64,000 nt of DNA from Prochlorococcus sp. AG-363-N20 (GCA_003280105.1 QCFX01000003.1:1-64000), one strand, 5' to 3'. Positions 9,650-19,435 are shown, numbered from the stretch's first letter. Notes: a model not told the origin generated them from the letters alone. Translations and numbers: made by a program.

Positions 9650-10288
9650 ATGCTAGAGCTAAAAGGTGTCCACTATCAACCAGCAATTTCTGATCAGCCA
9701 GTTCTTCAAGGCTTAGATCTAACAGTAAGTATTGGCAAACCAGCTCTGGTAGCAGGCCCGAGTGGTTCTGGGAAAACAACTCTTATTGAGATCATTAGCG
9801 GCATGGCACAACCTCAGAAAGGTCACGTTAGCTGGCAAGGCTCAAACCTTAATGCACGTCAAAGAAGGTGGCTTTGTGGGGTGGTATTTCAATTCCCTGA
9901 ACGTCATTTTCTAGGGCTAACAGTTTCGCAAGAATTGCGTTTAGGCCATCGACGATTAGGCCATGAAGATCAAATCAAAGTGCTTAGGAAAGTAGGCCTT
10001 GCTGACATTAGTCTTCAAAAAGCACCTGAGAAATTGAGCGGTGGTGAGCAGCGTCGGTTAGCAGTAGCAGTTCAATTACTGAGGCATCCAAAAATCCTCT
10101 TACTTGATGAACCAACAGCAGGTCTTGATTGGTCTGTTCGGGATGAAGTTTTAAATTTATTGGCAAATCTAGCTCTAGATCAAGTGCTGGTCGTCGTTAC
10201 ACATGAGCCAGAGCTATTTAAAGAATTACCCATCTCAAGTTTTGAACTGAAATCAGGCAAATTACTACCGACGACTAGATTTAAATAA
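9650..10288 (+). CDS. ABC transporter ATP-binding protein (ECF/cobalt-type-like)
   Basis: Single ATPase domain of 212 residues: Walker A AGPSGSGKTT, Q-loop VVFQFPERHFLGLT, signature LSGGEQRRLAVA, Walker B ILLLDEPTAGLD and switch His in VVVTHEP. The FPE(R)HF-type Q-loop resembles ATPases of energy-coupling-factor or cobalt-type importers and the plastid NAP-like group. No permease lies nearby, so the partner and substrate are unknown. hslO starts 14 bases later, so the two probably share a transcript. Confidence 0.85.
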   Translation: MLELKGVHYQPAISDQPVLQGLDLTVSIGKPALVAGPSGSGKTTLIEIISGMAQPQKGHVSWQGSNLNARQRRWLCGVVFQFPERHFLGLTVSQELRLGHRRLGHEDQIKVLRKVGLADISLQKAPEKLSGGEQRRLAVAVQLLRHPKILLLDEPTAGLDWSVRDEVLNLLANLALDQVLVVVTHEPELFKELPISSFELKSGKLLPTTRFK

Positions 10289-10302
10289 AATAGATTAACG
10301 AT

Positions 10303-11211
10303 ATGGGCGATTGCTTAGTTAGAGCAACAGCTGCGGAAGGTGGAATACGGCTGGTGGCAGCAATCACAACCGAGGCAACAAAAGAGGCAAGAAGAAGACA
10401 TAACCTTTCTTACTTAACAACCGTAATGCTTGGGCGCGCGATGACAGCAAGCTTGCTACTTGCAAGTTCTATGAAAGTTCATCATGGGAGAGTTAATTTG
10501 AGACTCGGTTCAAATGGGCCCCTCAAAGGCTTAATGGTCGACGCTGGAAGAGATGGAACTGTACGTGGTTACGTAGGAAATCCTGGCTTGGAAATGGACC
10601 TAATAAAAGATGAAAGTGGTCACTATTCATTTGACTTTGAATCAGCCGCAGGGACAGGATACTTACATGTAGTTCGTGACGAAGGAAAAGGAGATCCTTT
10701 TACTAGCACTGTAGAGCTAGTAAAAGGTGGAATAGGAGAAGATGTTGCTTCATATCTTCTACACTCAGAGCAAACTCCATCTGCAGTTTTTGTAGGTGAA
10801 AGGATTAAAAAAGAAGGTCTAATTTGTTGCGGTGGACTACTGGTACAAATACTCCCAAAAGCAGCTAATGAGCCAGCCCTAGTATCCCTTCTAGATGAAC
10901 GTTGTAGAGAGATCAACTGTTTCAGTGAGATGCTTGAGGTTTGCAAAAATGATCTCGAGAAACTTCTTGAAGATGTCTTTCCTGACTTAGACCCCAAACC
11001 TTTGAAGGACAATGACTCTTCACAAGATATCTTCTTTAAATGTGGGTGTTCAAGAGAAAGAAGTTATAGAGCTCTTAAACTTGTTGGGAAGAAAGAGCTT
11101 ATTGAAATGCTAAAGGAAGATGGAGAGGCAGAATTAAGATGTCATTTCTGCAATACTAAGTACTTAATAGAGGGGAAAGAGCTTAATCAGTTAATCAACG
11201 AATTTGACTAA
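10303..11211 (+). CDS. hslO: Hsp33 redox-regulated chaperone
   Basis: Holdase chaperone switched on by oxidation in the cytoplasm. The 302-residue protein has the N-terminal Hsp33 body ([33 protein letters not shown]) and the C-terminal zinc/redox switch with CGC (about Cys247 and Cys249) and CHFC (about Cys280 and Cys283). All four cysteines are present, so the redox switch should work. Co-directional with the preceding ATPase and convergent with the CPP1-like gene. Confidence 0.95.
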   Translation: MGDCLVRATAAEGGIRLVAAITTEATKEARRRHNLSYLTTVMLGRAMTASLLLASSMKVHHGRVNLRLGSNGPLKGLMVDAGRDGTVRGYVGNPGLEMDLIKDESGHYSFDFESAAGTGYLHVVRDEGKGDPFTSTVELVKGGIGEDVASYLLHSEQTPSAVFVGERIKKEGLICCGGLLVQILPKAANEPALVSLLDERCREINCFSEMLEVCKNDLEKLLEDVFPDLDPKPLKDNDSSQDIFFKCGCSRERSYRALKLVGKKELIEMLKEDGEAELRCHFCNTKYLIEGKELNQLINEFD

Positions 11212-11253
11212 ATACCAAGTAACTTTATTATTAAATGCAACATATTAAACAGC

Positions 11254-11943
11254 TTAAGCTAAGAATAGAGCCCCTAACCAAATAAGAAAAATCGCCGGTA
11301 TAGATTCAATTTGTTCTGAAGACAAAAGAGTAATCAATTGAGATTGATCAACTGTTATTTTGACAATTAATTCGCCAAAGATTAAACCGAAAGCAAGCAA
11401 TAAGATGCACCAACCCAAAGAGGGAATTGAACGGCGGCCTCTACGTATTTGACTAACAAATAAGCCGATTGTTGATAACGAAAGTATTATCTGAATACTT
11501 TCAGGAGGAGAAACTAAAAGGAGTACAAGAGCTAGCAATCCAAGCAAAAATCTAATTGTCAAACCCTCTCCTACAGGCAAAGAGAGCTCAGGGACAAAAC
11601 CTTGACCAGATTCATTGGGTTTCGATTTGCCAAGTCCCTGTAAACGGGTTAGCAAAGGGGTCCCCATATCGCCTTGTGCTTCAATCTTCCTATCCTCTCT
11701 TTTTGAAGCACTTACAGCTGCATTACTGACTTTGCCTAACTGTCGCTCTTTAAGGCTGGACATCAATAAAGTGTCATATGAAGCTTCGATTTTCGCTTTG
11801 GCTAGTGGATCTTCTCCTACTTCGGCCAATCGCTTATCTCTTGCCTTCTGAACTTCTTCAAAATTACTATCAGGGTCCAATCCAAGAATTTCATAAGGGT
11901 CTGACGCCCCTGGATTCGAACTAGAGCCTTTGCTCGAAGCCAT
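11254..11943 (-). CDS. CPP1-like (DUF3353) J-like membrane protein
   Basis: N-terminal J-like segment DPYEILGLDPDSNFEEVQKARDK is followed by three or four hydrophobic helices. The J-like part lacks the HPD tripeptide needed to stimulate Hsp70. This matches the CPP1 family, whose plant members act as holdase chaperones for protochlorophyllide oxidoreductase (known for the family). The protein is probably anchored in the thylakoid or inner membrane. Length is 229 residues. Interestingly, a POR-like reductase is encoded elsewhere in this window (43667-44686), though no link is shown. Confidence 0.75.
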   Translation of the reverse strand: MASSKGSSSNPGASDPYEILGLDPDSNFEEVQKARDKRLAEVGEDPLAKAKIEASYDTLLMSSLKERQLGKVSNAAVSASKREDRKIEAQGDMGTPLLTRLQGLGKSKPNESGQGFVPELSLPVGEGLTIRFLLGLLALVLLLVSPPESIQIILSLSTIGLFVSQIRRGRRSIPSLGWCILLLAFGLIFGELIVKITVDQSQLITLLSSEQIESIPAIFLIWLGALFLA

Positions 11944-12044
11944 AAGAAATAAACCAACGCCTCTGAGCGTATCTATAAGAGCTCAAAAGAATGAACTATT
12001 ACTTTAAAAGTTCAATCTTCAGGACAATTCAGATCTCATCTAAC

Positions 12045-13712
12045 TTAAAGGCTGATGGGATCAACGCCACTTACGACAGGTGCCACAGCAGACAATTCCA
12101 ATCCAGGATGGTCTTCATTCAACTGACCAAGATTCCAATCATTTTTAAAAAGCAAAACAGGCCTTGACCATGCATCCTGAACAGTCTTGCAATTAAAAAT
12201 GCGTCCAATCGTCTCTAGTTCTGACCAGCCTCCACTAACCCATCTAGCCACCTGGTAGCCCATAGGTTCTAATCGTGTAGCAACTCCATATTCATTTTCA
12301 AGTCGATGCTGAACAACTTCTAACTGAAGTTGACCTACTGCAGCCAATATCGGGTCTCTTTTACTTTGATCTATGTCATAAAGGATCTGAACTGCACCCT
12401 CTTCTCTAAGTTCATTAACTCCTTTTCTAAAATTTTTAAAAGCGGAAGGGTTTGGATTCCTCAACCAACTAAATATTTCTGGACTAAAGCATGGTATCCC
12501 CTCGTATTCCAGACGTGGTCCTGTATATAAAGTATCTCCAATAGAGAACATTCCAGGATTATTTAATCCAATAACATCTCCTGGGAAAGCATCATCAACA
12601 ACAGACCTATCCTGACCAAATAATTTTTGTGGTCTAGAAAGTCTAATAAGTTTACCTGTTCGAGCATGACGCACTGTCATATCCTTTTCAAAGCGACCAC
12701 TGCATACGCGAACAAATGCAACTCGATCTCTATGCCTTGGATCCATATTGGCTTGTAATTTAAAAACAAATCCACTAAATTCTTTTCTTAAAGGATCGAC
12801 AAGGCCATCGCTACTATTTCTAGCAACAGGAGCTTGTGCCATGGCCAGAAAAGAATCAAGGAAAGGTCTTACGCCAAAATTTGTCATTGCTGATCCAAAG
12901 AAAACAGGAGTCAATTTTCCTGCATGAATAAGCTCTAAATCCCTTTCTGGACCTACCTCTTCTAACAATTCAAGTTCTTCTAATGCCTTATCTAATAATT
13001 CTTTTTCGACAAAATCTTTTAGCAAAGGGTCATCAATTTTTAAATGTCTCTCTTCAGATTGTCGACCTCTCTCTGCCCGGGTAAAAAGGATTACATCACG
13101 AGTTTTTCTCTCAATAACTCCTCTAAATTGCTCTCCACTTCCTATTGGCCAGTTAACCGCCCAAGTTGATAGTCCCAACTCTGCTTCTATTTCATCTAAT
13201 AATGCAAGTGGTTCTTGGCCAGGTCTATCCATCTTATTGATAAAAGTAAAGATAGGAATATTTCTCATTCGACATACTTCAAACAATTTTCTTGTTTGAG
13301 GCTCTAATCCTTTTGCTGCATCTTCAAGCATTACAGCATTATCAGCAGCCGCTAATGTTCTATAAGTATCTTCAGAAAAATCTTGGTGGCCAGGAGTATC
13401 TAAAAGATTAATCTTTGTTTGGAGATAATCAAATTGCAAAACAGTAGAGGTTATTGATATTCCTCTTTGTTTTTCCAATTCCATCCAATCCGAAGTGACT
13501 TTTCTTTGTTCACCTCGAGCCTTAACTGCCCCAGCCTGCTGAATAGCACCTCCATATAGCAACAATTTCTCTGTCAAAGTCGTCTTACCCGCATCAGGAT
13601 GAGAAATTATTGCGAAATTGCGTCTTCTACTAATTTCCTTAGCAAGATCAAAAGTCAAACTTTCATCCTTAAAGGATGAAGGCTTTTCAGGAGAAGGGTT
13701 AACTAAACTCAT
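12045..13712 (-). CDS. prfC: Peptide chain release factor 3
   Basis: Translational GTPase that recycles RF1/RF2 after termination. G1 is [17 protein letters not shown]2 lies in [11 protein letters not shown]3 is [14 protein letters not shown] and G4 is [11 protein letters not shown]3-specific blocks ([36 protein letters not shown]) separate it from EF-G. At 555 residues it is slightly longer than the E. coli protein because of an N-terminal extension. It is 14 bases downstream of the methyltransferase gene on the same strand. Confidence 0.95.
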   Translation of the reverse strand: MSLVNPSPEKPSSFKDESLTFDLAKEISRRRNFAIISHPDAGKTTLTEKLLLYGGAIQQAGAVKARGEQRKVTSDWMELEKQRGISITSTVLQFDYLQTKINLLDTPGHQDFSEDTYRTLAAADNAVMLEDAAKGLEPQTRKLFEVCRMRNIPIFTFINKMDRPGQEPLALLDEIEAELGLSTWAVNWPIGSGEQFRGVIERKTRDVILFTRAERGRQSEERHLKIDDPLLKDFVEKELLDKALEELELLEEVGPERDLELIHAGKLTPVFFGSAMTNFGVRPFLDSFLAMAQAPVARNSSDGLVDPLRKEFSGFVFKLQANMDPRHRDRVAFVRVCSGRFEKDMTVRHARTGKLIRLSRPQKLFGQDRSVVDDAFPGDVIGLNNPGMFSIGDTLYTGPRLEYEGIPCFSPEIFSWLRNPNPSAFKNFRKGVNELREEGAVQILYDIDQSKRDPILAAVGQLQLEVVQHRLENEYGVATRLEPMGYQVARWVSGGWSELETIGRIFNCKTVQDAWSRPVLLFKNDWNLGQLNEDHPGLELSAVAPVVSGVDPISL

Positions 13713-13726
13713 CGATCACTGTTGTT

Positions 13727-14464
13727 TTACCAAGACTCACAGTGAGGCTTGCCAAAGATTCCAACAACTTCAAGATAACGATCTTCCAGCTCCAGAACCT
13801 TGAAATAATCTAGCCCTTCATTCTCAAGGTGAGTTTTGATTTCCTGAACTGAAAAAGCTGCATGCAAAGAAGCCAAATAATCATGTATAAGAATCTTTGG
13901 TGCCCTAGGCAAATAATTCTTTTGCAGATCTTTAGCTATATCATAAGATAATGGCCTCCGTAAATCTCTATGTAAATGAAGGGTGCCATCTTTTGAAAGA
14001 GATCTAATCGCTAGAAAGAACTTATCTAAGTCATGCAAATGGTGCATGAGACTATTACTTACAATTACATCTGCAGGCCGATTAAGAATTTGATTACCTT
14101 GAACAATAGAAGCAATGTCCAAACAAGAATAATTAAGTTTAAGCAACTCCCCATCAACCCTTTTTTGTTTTCTTCTTTCCCTTGCCAAGGCCAACATTGA
14201 TTGGGATCCATCAATACCAACAACAGTTGCCGTTGGCCATTTAGCAGCTATTCGCTCAGCAATATTTCCAGGTCCACACCCGATATCAACAATCACAGAA
14301 TCCGGGCCAATGCATTTTCCTGCTTTTAAGAGACATTCCTCAAGACGAAATATGAGCAAATTGTCACTAAAGGAAAAATCCGCATTTGAATAAGCCAGAA
14401 CCTGATCCAGAGATTGCATCAGCTCTGGCTCGGTTTCACGCTTCAATGGACTTTGAAAATTCAT
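13727..14464 (-). CDS. Class I SAM-dependent methyltransferase
   Basis: Rossmann-fold methyltransferase. Motif I is [17 protein letters not shown], the acidic post-I residue follows in [11 protein letters not shown], and motif IV-like [16 protein letters not shown] is followed by a [10 protein letters not shown] loop. The ORF track begins 34 codons upstream in sequence that overlaps the nrdJ start region and looks non-coding; ATG at 14464 ([10 protein letters not shown]) gives a normal 245-residue enzyme. Divergent from nrdJ with about 95 bases between. The substrate is unknown. Confidence 0.8.
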   Translation of the reverse strand: MNFQSPLKRETEPELMQSLDQVLAYSNADFSFSDNLLIFRLEECLLKAGKCIGPDSVIVDIGCGPGNIAERIAAKWPTATVVGIDGSQSMLALARERRKQKRVDGELLKLNYSCLDIASIVQGNQILNRPADVIVSNSLMHHLHDLDKFFLAIRSLSKDGTLHLHRDLRRPLSYDIAKDLQKNYLPRAPKILIHDYLASLHAAFSVQEIKTHLENEGLDYFKVLELEDRYLEVVGIFGKPHCESW

Positions 14465-14559
14465 TATATTTTCTTCCAACCACTGCAGATGGTGTAAATA
14501 AAAGTTGCCGGCCCTACAAGTGGCGTTAGCGTGCTCATACTTCCTGCATATTCCTGAAC

Positions 14560-16899
14560 TTGACACTTACTCCTAACAAATCCGAAACCCCTGTGACAAC
14601 CTTTGGAGTCGGGGACCATCGAGCTGACTTCCCTCCTACAGCACCAGCCGCTAATCCAGTTTTTTATAGGACTTATAGCCGACGGACTTCCTCAGGAAGA
14701 GAAAGCTGGAACGAGGTAAGCAAAAGAAATCTGGAAGGATTGCGCCAACTTGGGAAGCTGAGCCAAGACGAAATGGATCTTATGGCCCGTATGCAAGCGG
14801 AAAAGAAAGCACTCCCTTCAGGACGATGGCTCTGGATAGGAGGTACACCTTGGATAGAAAACAAACAAAATTTTTCAGGAGCTTATAACTGCACATCAAC
14901 CAACCTCAGAGATTGGGAAGCCTTTGGCTTAATGATGGACCTCGCGATGATGGGATGTGGAACTGGAGCTGTAATTGAAGAGCATTTAACAAATCAACTC
15001 CCTGTTATTACTAATCCTATAAACATAAAAACAGTCTCAGAAATAGGACTAACTCCTGCACATGACAGAAAAGAAGGTACTAGTCACAAAATCGAAGGAA
15101 ATCATGTCTCTATCAAGGTTGGAGATAGCAGGAGAGGCTGGGTAGACAGTTATCAAATACTTCTCGAGCTTTGCAGTGATGCAAGGTTCCAAGGACAAGA
15201 ACTCCAAATAAGTATTGACCTTTCAGATGTAAGGCCGGTCGGGGAATCCCTCAAAGGTTTTGGAGGGATGGCAAATCCAGTCAAACTAAAAGATCTTTTT
15301 GCACGAGTTGCAAGGCTTTTGACTAAAGCAGTTGGAAGAAAACTTACTTCTGTTGAATGTTGCTTACTAATCGATGAGGCAGCAGTAACAATTGTTGCTG
15401 GCAATATCAGAAGAAGTGCTGGGATGCGTCAATTTTCAGCAAATGACGTTATGGCTATAGGTGCCAAGGAAAATCTATGGCAACAAGATTCTGATGGCAA
15501 TTGGAGCATAGATCCAGAAAAAGATGCTCTGCGCATGGCTAATCACACTCGTGTTTACCACACTCGACCAAGTCTCGAAGTCATTCAAGAAGCAGTCACA
15601 AAACAATTCCACTCAGGAGAAGGTGCCATTCAATTCGCCCCCGAGGCAATAGCTCGATCAAATGCTGACCTTCTAACGACTCCGGAGTTAAAAGAAGAGT
15701 TTATCAACATCTATTGTGACCAAGGCAAAGAAGAAGCAGGTAATTGGTTACAAGAAAATTATGGTCCGATTCCTTCAGATGAGTTAGCGCATCGACTAGG
15801 AAGATATGGGCTTAATCCCTGTGGTGAAATTTTGGGAGCTGATTTTCACTGCAATCTTGCTGAGGTTCATTTGAATCAAATTGACCCTTCCGATGAACAA
15901 GGTCAATTTGATGCCTTTAAATCAGCTGCTTTATCTGTCGCTTGCCTTCTCAATCATCGCTTTGAGATTGAGCGATATAGACAAAGTCGAGCATGGGACC
16001 CGATTGTTGGGGTTAGTTTTACAGGCCTCTTTGATTTCTTCGTTCATGCATTCGGCACACCTTGGCTGAAATGGTGGGAAGCAGGAAGGCCCAACACCAC
16101 TGAAGGTTCATATTTCAAGCAAAAAGAAGCTGAGTATCTTGGTCGTTGGAAAAAGGTAGTAAACGAAACAGTTTGGGAATATTGTGACCGGCACGGTTTA
16201 CGCAGGCCAAACCGATGCACAACTGTTCAACCGGCTGGCACTAAGAGTCTGTTAACAGGAGCAGCCCCAGGATGGCATCCACCCAAGGCACAACGTTTCA
16301 TTCGTCGGATAACCTTTCGAAAGAATGATCCAGTGGCTATGGCGTGCATGGATTATGGCTATACAGTCGTACCTTCTCAATCAGATAAGGATGAAAAAGG
16401 TCGCTTATTAGATGACCCATTTGATCCACGATGCACAGAGTGGTTAGTAGAAATTCCGACCCAAGTTAGCTGGGCCAACTTGCCAGGAGCAGATAAAGTC
16501 GACATAAATAATTTCTCAGCTCTAGCCCAATTTGATTTCTATATGCAGGTGCAAAGTTTTTACACGGAGCACAACACTTCAGCAACAATAGAGTTCCGCG
16601 AAAATGAAATCGAACCTCTTGCCAAAGCATTGCACAACGCAATCGACAAGAGTGAGGGCTATATCTCAGCGGCACTACTTGCTCGCTTTGATGCAAATGC
16701 TACTTTCCCAAGATTACCTTTTGAGCCCATTGATGCGACTACTTATGAATCTCTCCAATCAGAGGTATTTAAGAGAAGAGTAAGCACAGACTTCTTCGAA
16801 GCATTAAAACGTTATGACGAAGGGGAACTTACTGAAGCAGGTCCAGCCGGCTGTGATTCTGACAAGTGCTTATTACCACTCGCCAAGCCTAATAATTAG
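14560..16899 (+). CDS. nrdJ: Adenosylcobalamin-dependent (class II) ribonucleoside-triphosphate reductase
   Basis: Makes deoxyribonucleotides with a B12-derived thiyl radical. Recognised by [12 protein letters not shown], the substrate loop GAYNCTST, the active-site block NPCGEI near residue 419 and the C-terminal redox pair CDSDKC near residue 766. At 779 residues it is a normal monomeric class II enzyme without an intein. The start is TTG at 14560; there is no better ATG nearby. B12 dependence links it to cbiX in this window. A long hairpin lies about 40 bases after the stop. Confidence 0.95.
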   Translation: MTLTPNKSETPVTTFGVGDHRADFPPTAPAANPVFYRTYSRRTSSGRESWNEVSKRNLEGLRQLGKLSQDEMDLMARMQAEKKALPSGRWLWIGGTPWIENKQNFSGAYNCTSTNLRDWEAFGLMMDLAMMGCGTGAVIEEHLTNQLPVITNPINIKTVSEIGLTPAHDRKEGTSHKIEGNHVSIKVGDSRRGWVDSYQILLELCSDARFQGQELQISIDLSDVRPVGESLKGFGGMANPVKLKDLFARVARLLTKAVGRKLTSVECCLLIDEAAVTIVAGNIRRSAGMRQFSANDVMAIGAKENLWQQDSDGNWSIDPEKDALRMANHTRVYHTRPSLEVIQEAVTKQFHSGEGAIQFAPEAIARSNADLLTTPELKEEFINIYCDQGKEEAGNWLQENYGPIPSDELAHRLGRYGLNPCGEILGADFHCNLAEVHLNQIDPSDEQGQFDAFKSAALSVACLLNHRFEIERYRQSRAWDPIVGVSFTGLFDFFVHAFGTPWLKWWEAGRPNTTEGSYFKQKEAEYLGRWKKVVNETVWEYCDRHGLRRPNRCTTVQPAGTKSLLTGAAPGWHPPKAQRFIRRITFRKNDPVAMACMDYGYTVVPSQSDKDEKGRLLDDPFDPRCTEWLVEIPTQVSWANLPGADKVDINNFSALAQFDFYMQVQSFYTEHNTSATIEFRENEIEPLAKALHNAIDKSEGYISAALLARFDANATFPRLPFEPIDATTYESLQSEVFKRRVSTDFFEALKRYDEGELTEAGPAGCDSDKCLLPLAKPNN

Positions 16900-16939
16900 A
16901 TAGGTATCTCAAGAGAAATCGACTTATTTGTATTCGACC

Positions 16940-16979
16940 TGTGATTCATTAAGAGCGTAGTTGTTCTTGATGAATCACA
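16940..16979 (+). terminator. Long hairpin downstream of nrdJ
   Basis: A 15-base stem (TGTGATTCATTAAGA paired with TCTTGATGAATCACA, with one U-G wobble) encloses a 10-base loop, 40 bases after the nrdJ stop. There is no immediate T-run; the tail is AAATCTCTTTT. It may stabilise the 3' end or act as a weak terminator. Confidence 0.5.
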
Positions 16980-17094
16980 AAATCTCTTTTCATCAACACA
17001 AAGTAAACAATCTCTGGCACAAAAGAGGCAGCCATAGCTAATAGTGAGTTAGGGGTCGAGGAGACCAGCTTTACCGAACCCTTCACAATCAGCC

Positions 17095-17349
17095 ATGACA
17101 ACAACAACAACAAGGCCAGTAGACACGATGAGCAAAGGAGTGCGAGAAGCAATTGTCGATCAACTTAGAGCCTGTCAAACAACAGATGAAATTTTAAAAT
17201 TTGAGGGTTGGTTTAATAAAGAAGCCAACTCAGGTCCTTTATATGCAGTTATTTGCGAGCTTCTACTTACAAGATCTATTTCAAGAGGAGTCGCAGTAAA
17301 ATGGCTTAAGACTTTAATGAATGATAGAGAAACCAGACTTAATAAATAA
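17095..17349 (+). CDS. Small conserved hypothetical protein
   Basis: An 84-residue soluble protein starting with a Thr-rich stretch (MTTTTTRPVDTMSKG) and then helical, amphipathic sequence (GVREAIVDQLRACQTTDEILKFEGW). No known motif is recognised. A second ATG at codon 12 could be the real start, giving 73 residues. It lies between the nrdJ hairpin and a perfect bidirectional terminator, so it is likely a single-gene transcript. Function unknown. Confidence 0.7.
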   Translation: MTTTTTRPVDTMSKGVREAIVDQLRACQTTDEILKFEGWFNKEANSGPLYAVICELLLTRSISRGVAVKWLKTLMNDRETRLNK

Positions 17350-17396
17350 GCCATAATCGCAATATTGATTGAGACTCAAAATTAAATTTCTAATAA

Positions 17397-17431
17397 AAAA
17401 AGACCCTTAAGTTAAATAAAAGGGTCTTTTT
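17397..17431. terminator. Bidirectional Rho-independent terminator
   Basis: Perfect 12-base inverted repeat AAAAAGACCCTT / AAGGGTCTTTTT around an 11-base loop. It has a T-run on both strands and sits between convergent genes (17095-17349 forward and 17484-17687 reverse). Confidence 0.9.
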
Positions 17432-17483
17432 AGCTTCAGTAAATATTTTATTTAAATAAAAAGTTTGGCTATTAAATAAAAAC

Positions 17484-17687
17484 TTAGAAAGGGAAAGGTC
17501 CCGCTTGACCTGAAGAGGCATTAAATCCAGACAATGCCCAGACACCAAATGAAAGAAGTGCACAGCCAGCAAAAAACATTAAGTGTGAGATGTAACGAAT
17601 ACGTTCCTTCTCAGTAATTTCACCTGACATAGGGAGGTCACCCAAAAAGCGAGACTGATCGCTCTTGCCACTGGAAGGACTGGCCAT
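17484..17687 (-). CDS. Small single-pass membrane protein
   Basis: A 67-residue protein with a charged N-terminal half (about residues 1-33) and one hydrophobic helix, LMFFAGCALLSFGVWALSGF. The helix lacks the ExxNGR chlorophyll-binding signature of high-light-inducible proteins, so it is not called Hli. It may be a small thylakoid protein, but this is only suggested by the organism's usual small membrane proteins. It ends just beyond the perfect bidirectional terminator. Confidence 0.65.
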   Translation of the reverse strand: MASPSSGKSDQSRFLGDLPMSGEITEKERIRYISHLMFFAGCALLSFGVWALSGFNASSGQAGPFPF

Positions 17688-18028
17688 AAGAAGGAATTGA
17701 TCTATGTAAGACGTAAATTATGACATATAAAAGGCTAAGTCATAGAAGTTTTTATCCTTTGTCAACTACCAAGAATCAGAGAAGAAAGGTCTTTAAGTAA
17801 TTTTGATTTAAAGCAAGACCCATTGGATCCATAAGGTCACAGCCAACAAAGTGAAACCTGCTTTGCCAATATGACTAAAAGACAACGGAGAGTCCATTGA
17901 GAGAGGAAATCCATTCAATTAAGAAGGACTAAACATATAAAGCTTTCTATTTGAGTTTGAAATTGGGTGGCAAAACTTTCTTGATAAGACGGCTGTAGAA
18001 TTAGTGTGTCGATTTTTATCGGCGCAAA
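17688..18028. other. Intergenic region before tRNA-Ser
   Basis: 341 bases without a credible ORF. It should contain the promoter of the leftward small membrane protein and that of tRNA-Ser. No repeat or strong hairpin was seen. Confidence 0.6.
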
Positions 18029-18113
18029 GGAGGGGTGGTCGAGTGGTTGATGGCTCTGGTCTTGAAAACCAGCGACGTGAGAGCGTCCGTGGGTTCGAAT
18101 CCCACCCCCTCCG
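18029..18113 (+). tRNA. tRNA-Ser (anticodon UGA)
   Basis: Folded by eye. The acceptor stem GGAGGGG pairs with CCCCTCC, the anticodon stem CTGGT/ACCAG encloses CTTGAAA with anticodon TGA, there is a long variable arm, and the T-arm is GTGGG-TTCGAAT-CCCAC. The discriminator base is G and CCA is not encoded. It reads UCN serine codons (UCA). tRNA genes are common integration sites, and the following 1.3 kb looks accessory. Confidence 0.96.
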
Positions 18114-18481
18114 CCTCAAAAAACAATCAAGTCTGTTGCATTTTCCAGGAAAGGGCTCTTAGGCTATTCCTTACTTTATATATATTCAAAGCAAATCAGA
18201 GGTACGAGAAGCATTGCTACGATTGGATTTCAGAGAGTGTTTTATTTATATTATTGAAAAGATGAAAAGGCTAGGCTGGAACTTAAGACTCTAAGGGCAT
18301 GAAAATGCCGATCATTTTTGCGGAAAAATAACCAGTGAGGTACAGACCTAATCGCACATAAACGAAAAAAACATCATCCCAAAACCCGACCCGACAAGGG
18401 CTCGCGTAGAACTCAAAATGCTGAATCCAGGAAGACCCTATAGACACTCTATAGACATTCCCTATAGATTCGTTATTATTA
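18114..18481. other. Gene-free region between tRNA-Ser and the RHH-like gene
   Basis: 368 bases with no ORF of worth. It holds a short GGCAT-GAAA-ATGCC hairpin near 18296-18309 and, at its right end, three CTATAGA repeats. No copy of the tRNA 3' end (a possible attachment-site remnant) was found here by eye. Confidence 0.6.
18438..18468. promoter_or_regulatory. Three CTATAGA repeats, possible operator
   Basis: CTATAGA occurs at 18438, 18449 and 18462 (spacing 11 and 13 bases, about one helical turn), ending 14 bases before the TTG start of the RHH-like gene. Each contains the palindrome CTATAG. Such spacing fits binding by several ribbon-helix-helix dimers. The alternative is tandem -10-like hexamers (TATAGA). 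Confidence 0.45.
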
Positions 18482-19021
18482 TTGCATGCGATTAGATCTA
18501 TCGTGAGAGAGTGGGAAAAACTGGAAGGAGATTGGATTAAAAGGACTTCACTGCCTTCTGATCTCTCGAAATGGGCGATTGAAACAATAAGCCAAAAAGC
18601 TCAAGACCTCCATGACCTAGATGAAGTGTCACAGGATAAAGAGCATGTGGCGACAGAGAGGGAAAGCAATAACGAAGCTTTAAAGGTATTAAAAAAAAAT
18701 ATCAAGAATGCATTTACAGCTAGAGAGAATGCTCTAGATGATTTAAGTCTTAATGCCCCTAATTCATACAAGCTTCAAATATCTATACCTTCTAACTTGA
18801 ACTATCTCATGAAGGCATGGGCAGCAGCCGAAGGAAGAGATCTCTCAAGTGTTGCATTGCAATGCCTAGAGACCGGACTAAGAGAGATGAAGGGGAAAGG
18901 CTCTATTCCAGCTGCTGCGTTAAGGCGATATGACAATGCTTGCGAAAAAAGAATCGCCTTGGCAGAAGTAAATCATTTATGGGAGGCATACGAAAACCTT
19001 CACAGCAAAGGAGGTCCTTAA
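18482..19021 (+). CDS. Ribbon-helix-helix-like DNA-binding protein with coiled-coil N-terminus
   Basis: A 179-residue charged protein. Residues about 1-95 are long, mostly helical and heptad-like. Residues about 97-135 read as a strand (YKLQISIPSNL) plus two helices (NYLMKAWAAAEGRDL and SSVALQCLETGLREM), the layout of a CopG/Arc-type ribbon-helix-helix domain. There is no ATG: the start is TTG at 18482 or GTG at 18503. It is followed after three bases by the GIY-YIG-like gene, whose ribosome site lies in its last codons. The domain call is by eye and should be treated as an inference. It could act as an autorepressor. Confidence 0.65.
   Translation: MHAIRSIVREWEKLEGDWIKRTSLPSDLSKWAIETISQKAQDLHDLDEVSQDKEHVATERESNNEALKVLKKNIKNAFTARENALDDLSLNAPNSYKLQISIPSNLNYLMKAWAAAEGRDLSSVALQCLETGLREMKGKGSIPAAALRRYDNACEKRIALAEVNHLWEAYENLHSKGGP
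19007..19015 (+). promoter_or_regulatory. Perfect Shine-Dalgarno inside the end of the upstream gene
   Basis: AAAGGAGGT lies 9 bases before the ATG at 19025 and within the last codons of the RHH-like gene. Most other starts in this window have weak or no Shine-Dalgarno. It implies translational coupling of the pair. Confidence 0.8.
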
Positions 19022-19024
19022 TTC

Positions 19025-19435
19025 ATGAATTACAAATTAATAGAAAAAGCTTTAACTGCTCCAGTAATTCAATCTATATCTGGAATATCGTTGTTAACAA
19101 AGAATGATGAGATGCATTTAAATGGCTTTTTATATACTGCATACAACAATTCAAGTCATATGTTAAGAATAGGTTTCACTCGTGATGAAGATTTTGCAAA
19201 AAGAATTACCAGAGGTAAAGGCGCCAACTTTATTCATCATAGAAAAGGTTCAATAAGAGAAGAGAGGCTTTTAAAGTTAACCTTGTTAGAATTGGGCTTC
19301 TGCCCAGAAAAAAATACAGATGCATATACCTTTTCTTTTGGTTTAATTAAGCATTTGAAAGCTTTGGGCTGGCCAACAGGATCACTAGGCGAAGAGATGT
19401 ACAGTTCTTCAAATTACAAAAAGGAGTTTAATTAA
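19025..19435 (+). CDS. GIY-YIG-like (MUG113/T5orf172 type) protein
   Basis: A 136-residue protein. The segment GFLYTAYNNSSHMLRIGFTRDEDFAKRI followed by GSIREERLLKLTL fits the pattern of the MUG113/T5orf172 branch of the GIY-YIG fold: a strand ending in K/R-I-G-x-T-R, an Arg in the next helix, and a later Gly...Glu helix. Those residues are candidates for the catalytic Arg and metal-binding Glu. The fit is by eye and remote. Together with the preceding RHH-like gene it forms a two-gene unit near tRNA-Ser. It may be a nuclease of a mobile or defence-like module; no integrase is present. Confidence 0.6.
   Translation: MNYKLIEKALTAPVIQSISGISLLTKNDEMHLNGFLYTAYNNSSHMLRIGFTRDEDFAKRITRGKGANFIHHRKGSIREERLLKLTLLELGFCPEKNTDAYTFSFGLIKHLKALGWPTGSLGEEMYSSSNYKKEFN

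Noticed and set aside
16949-17152. 67-residue reverse ORF with a hydrophobic stretch
   Set aside because: It overlaps the nrdJ hairpin and the start of the 84-residue gene, and has Leu-runs arising from the complement of Thr/CAA repeats.
17484-17687. High-light-inducible protein call for the 67-residue gene
   Set aside because: The helix lacks the ExxNGR chlorophyll-binding signature.
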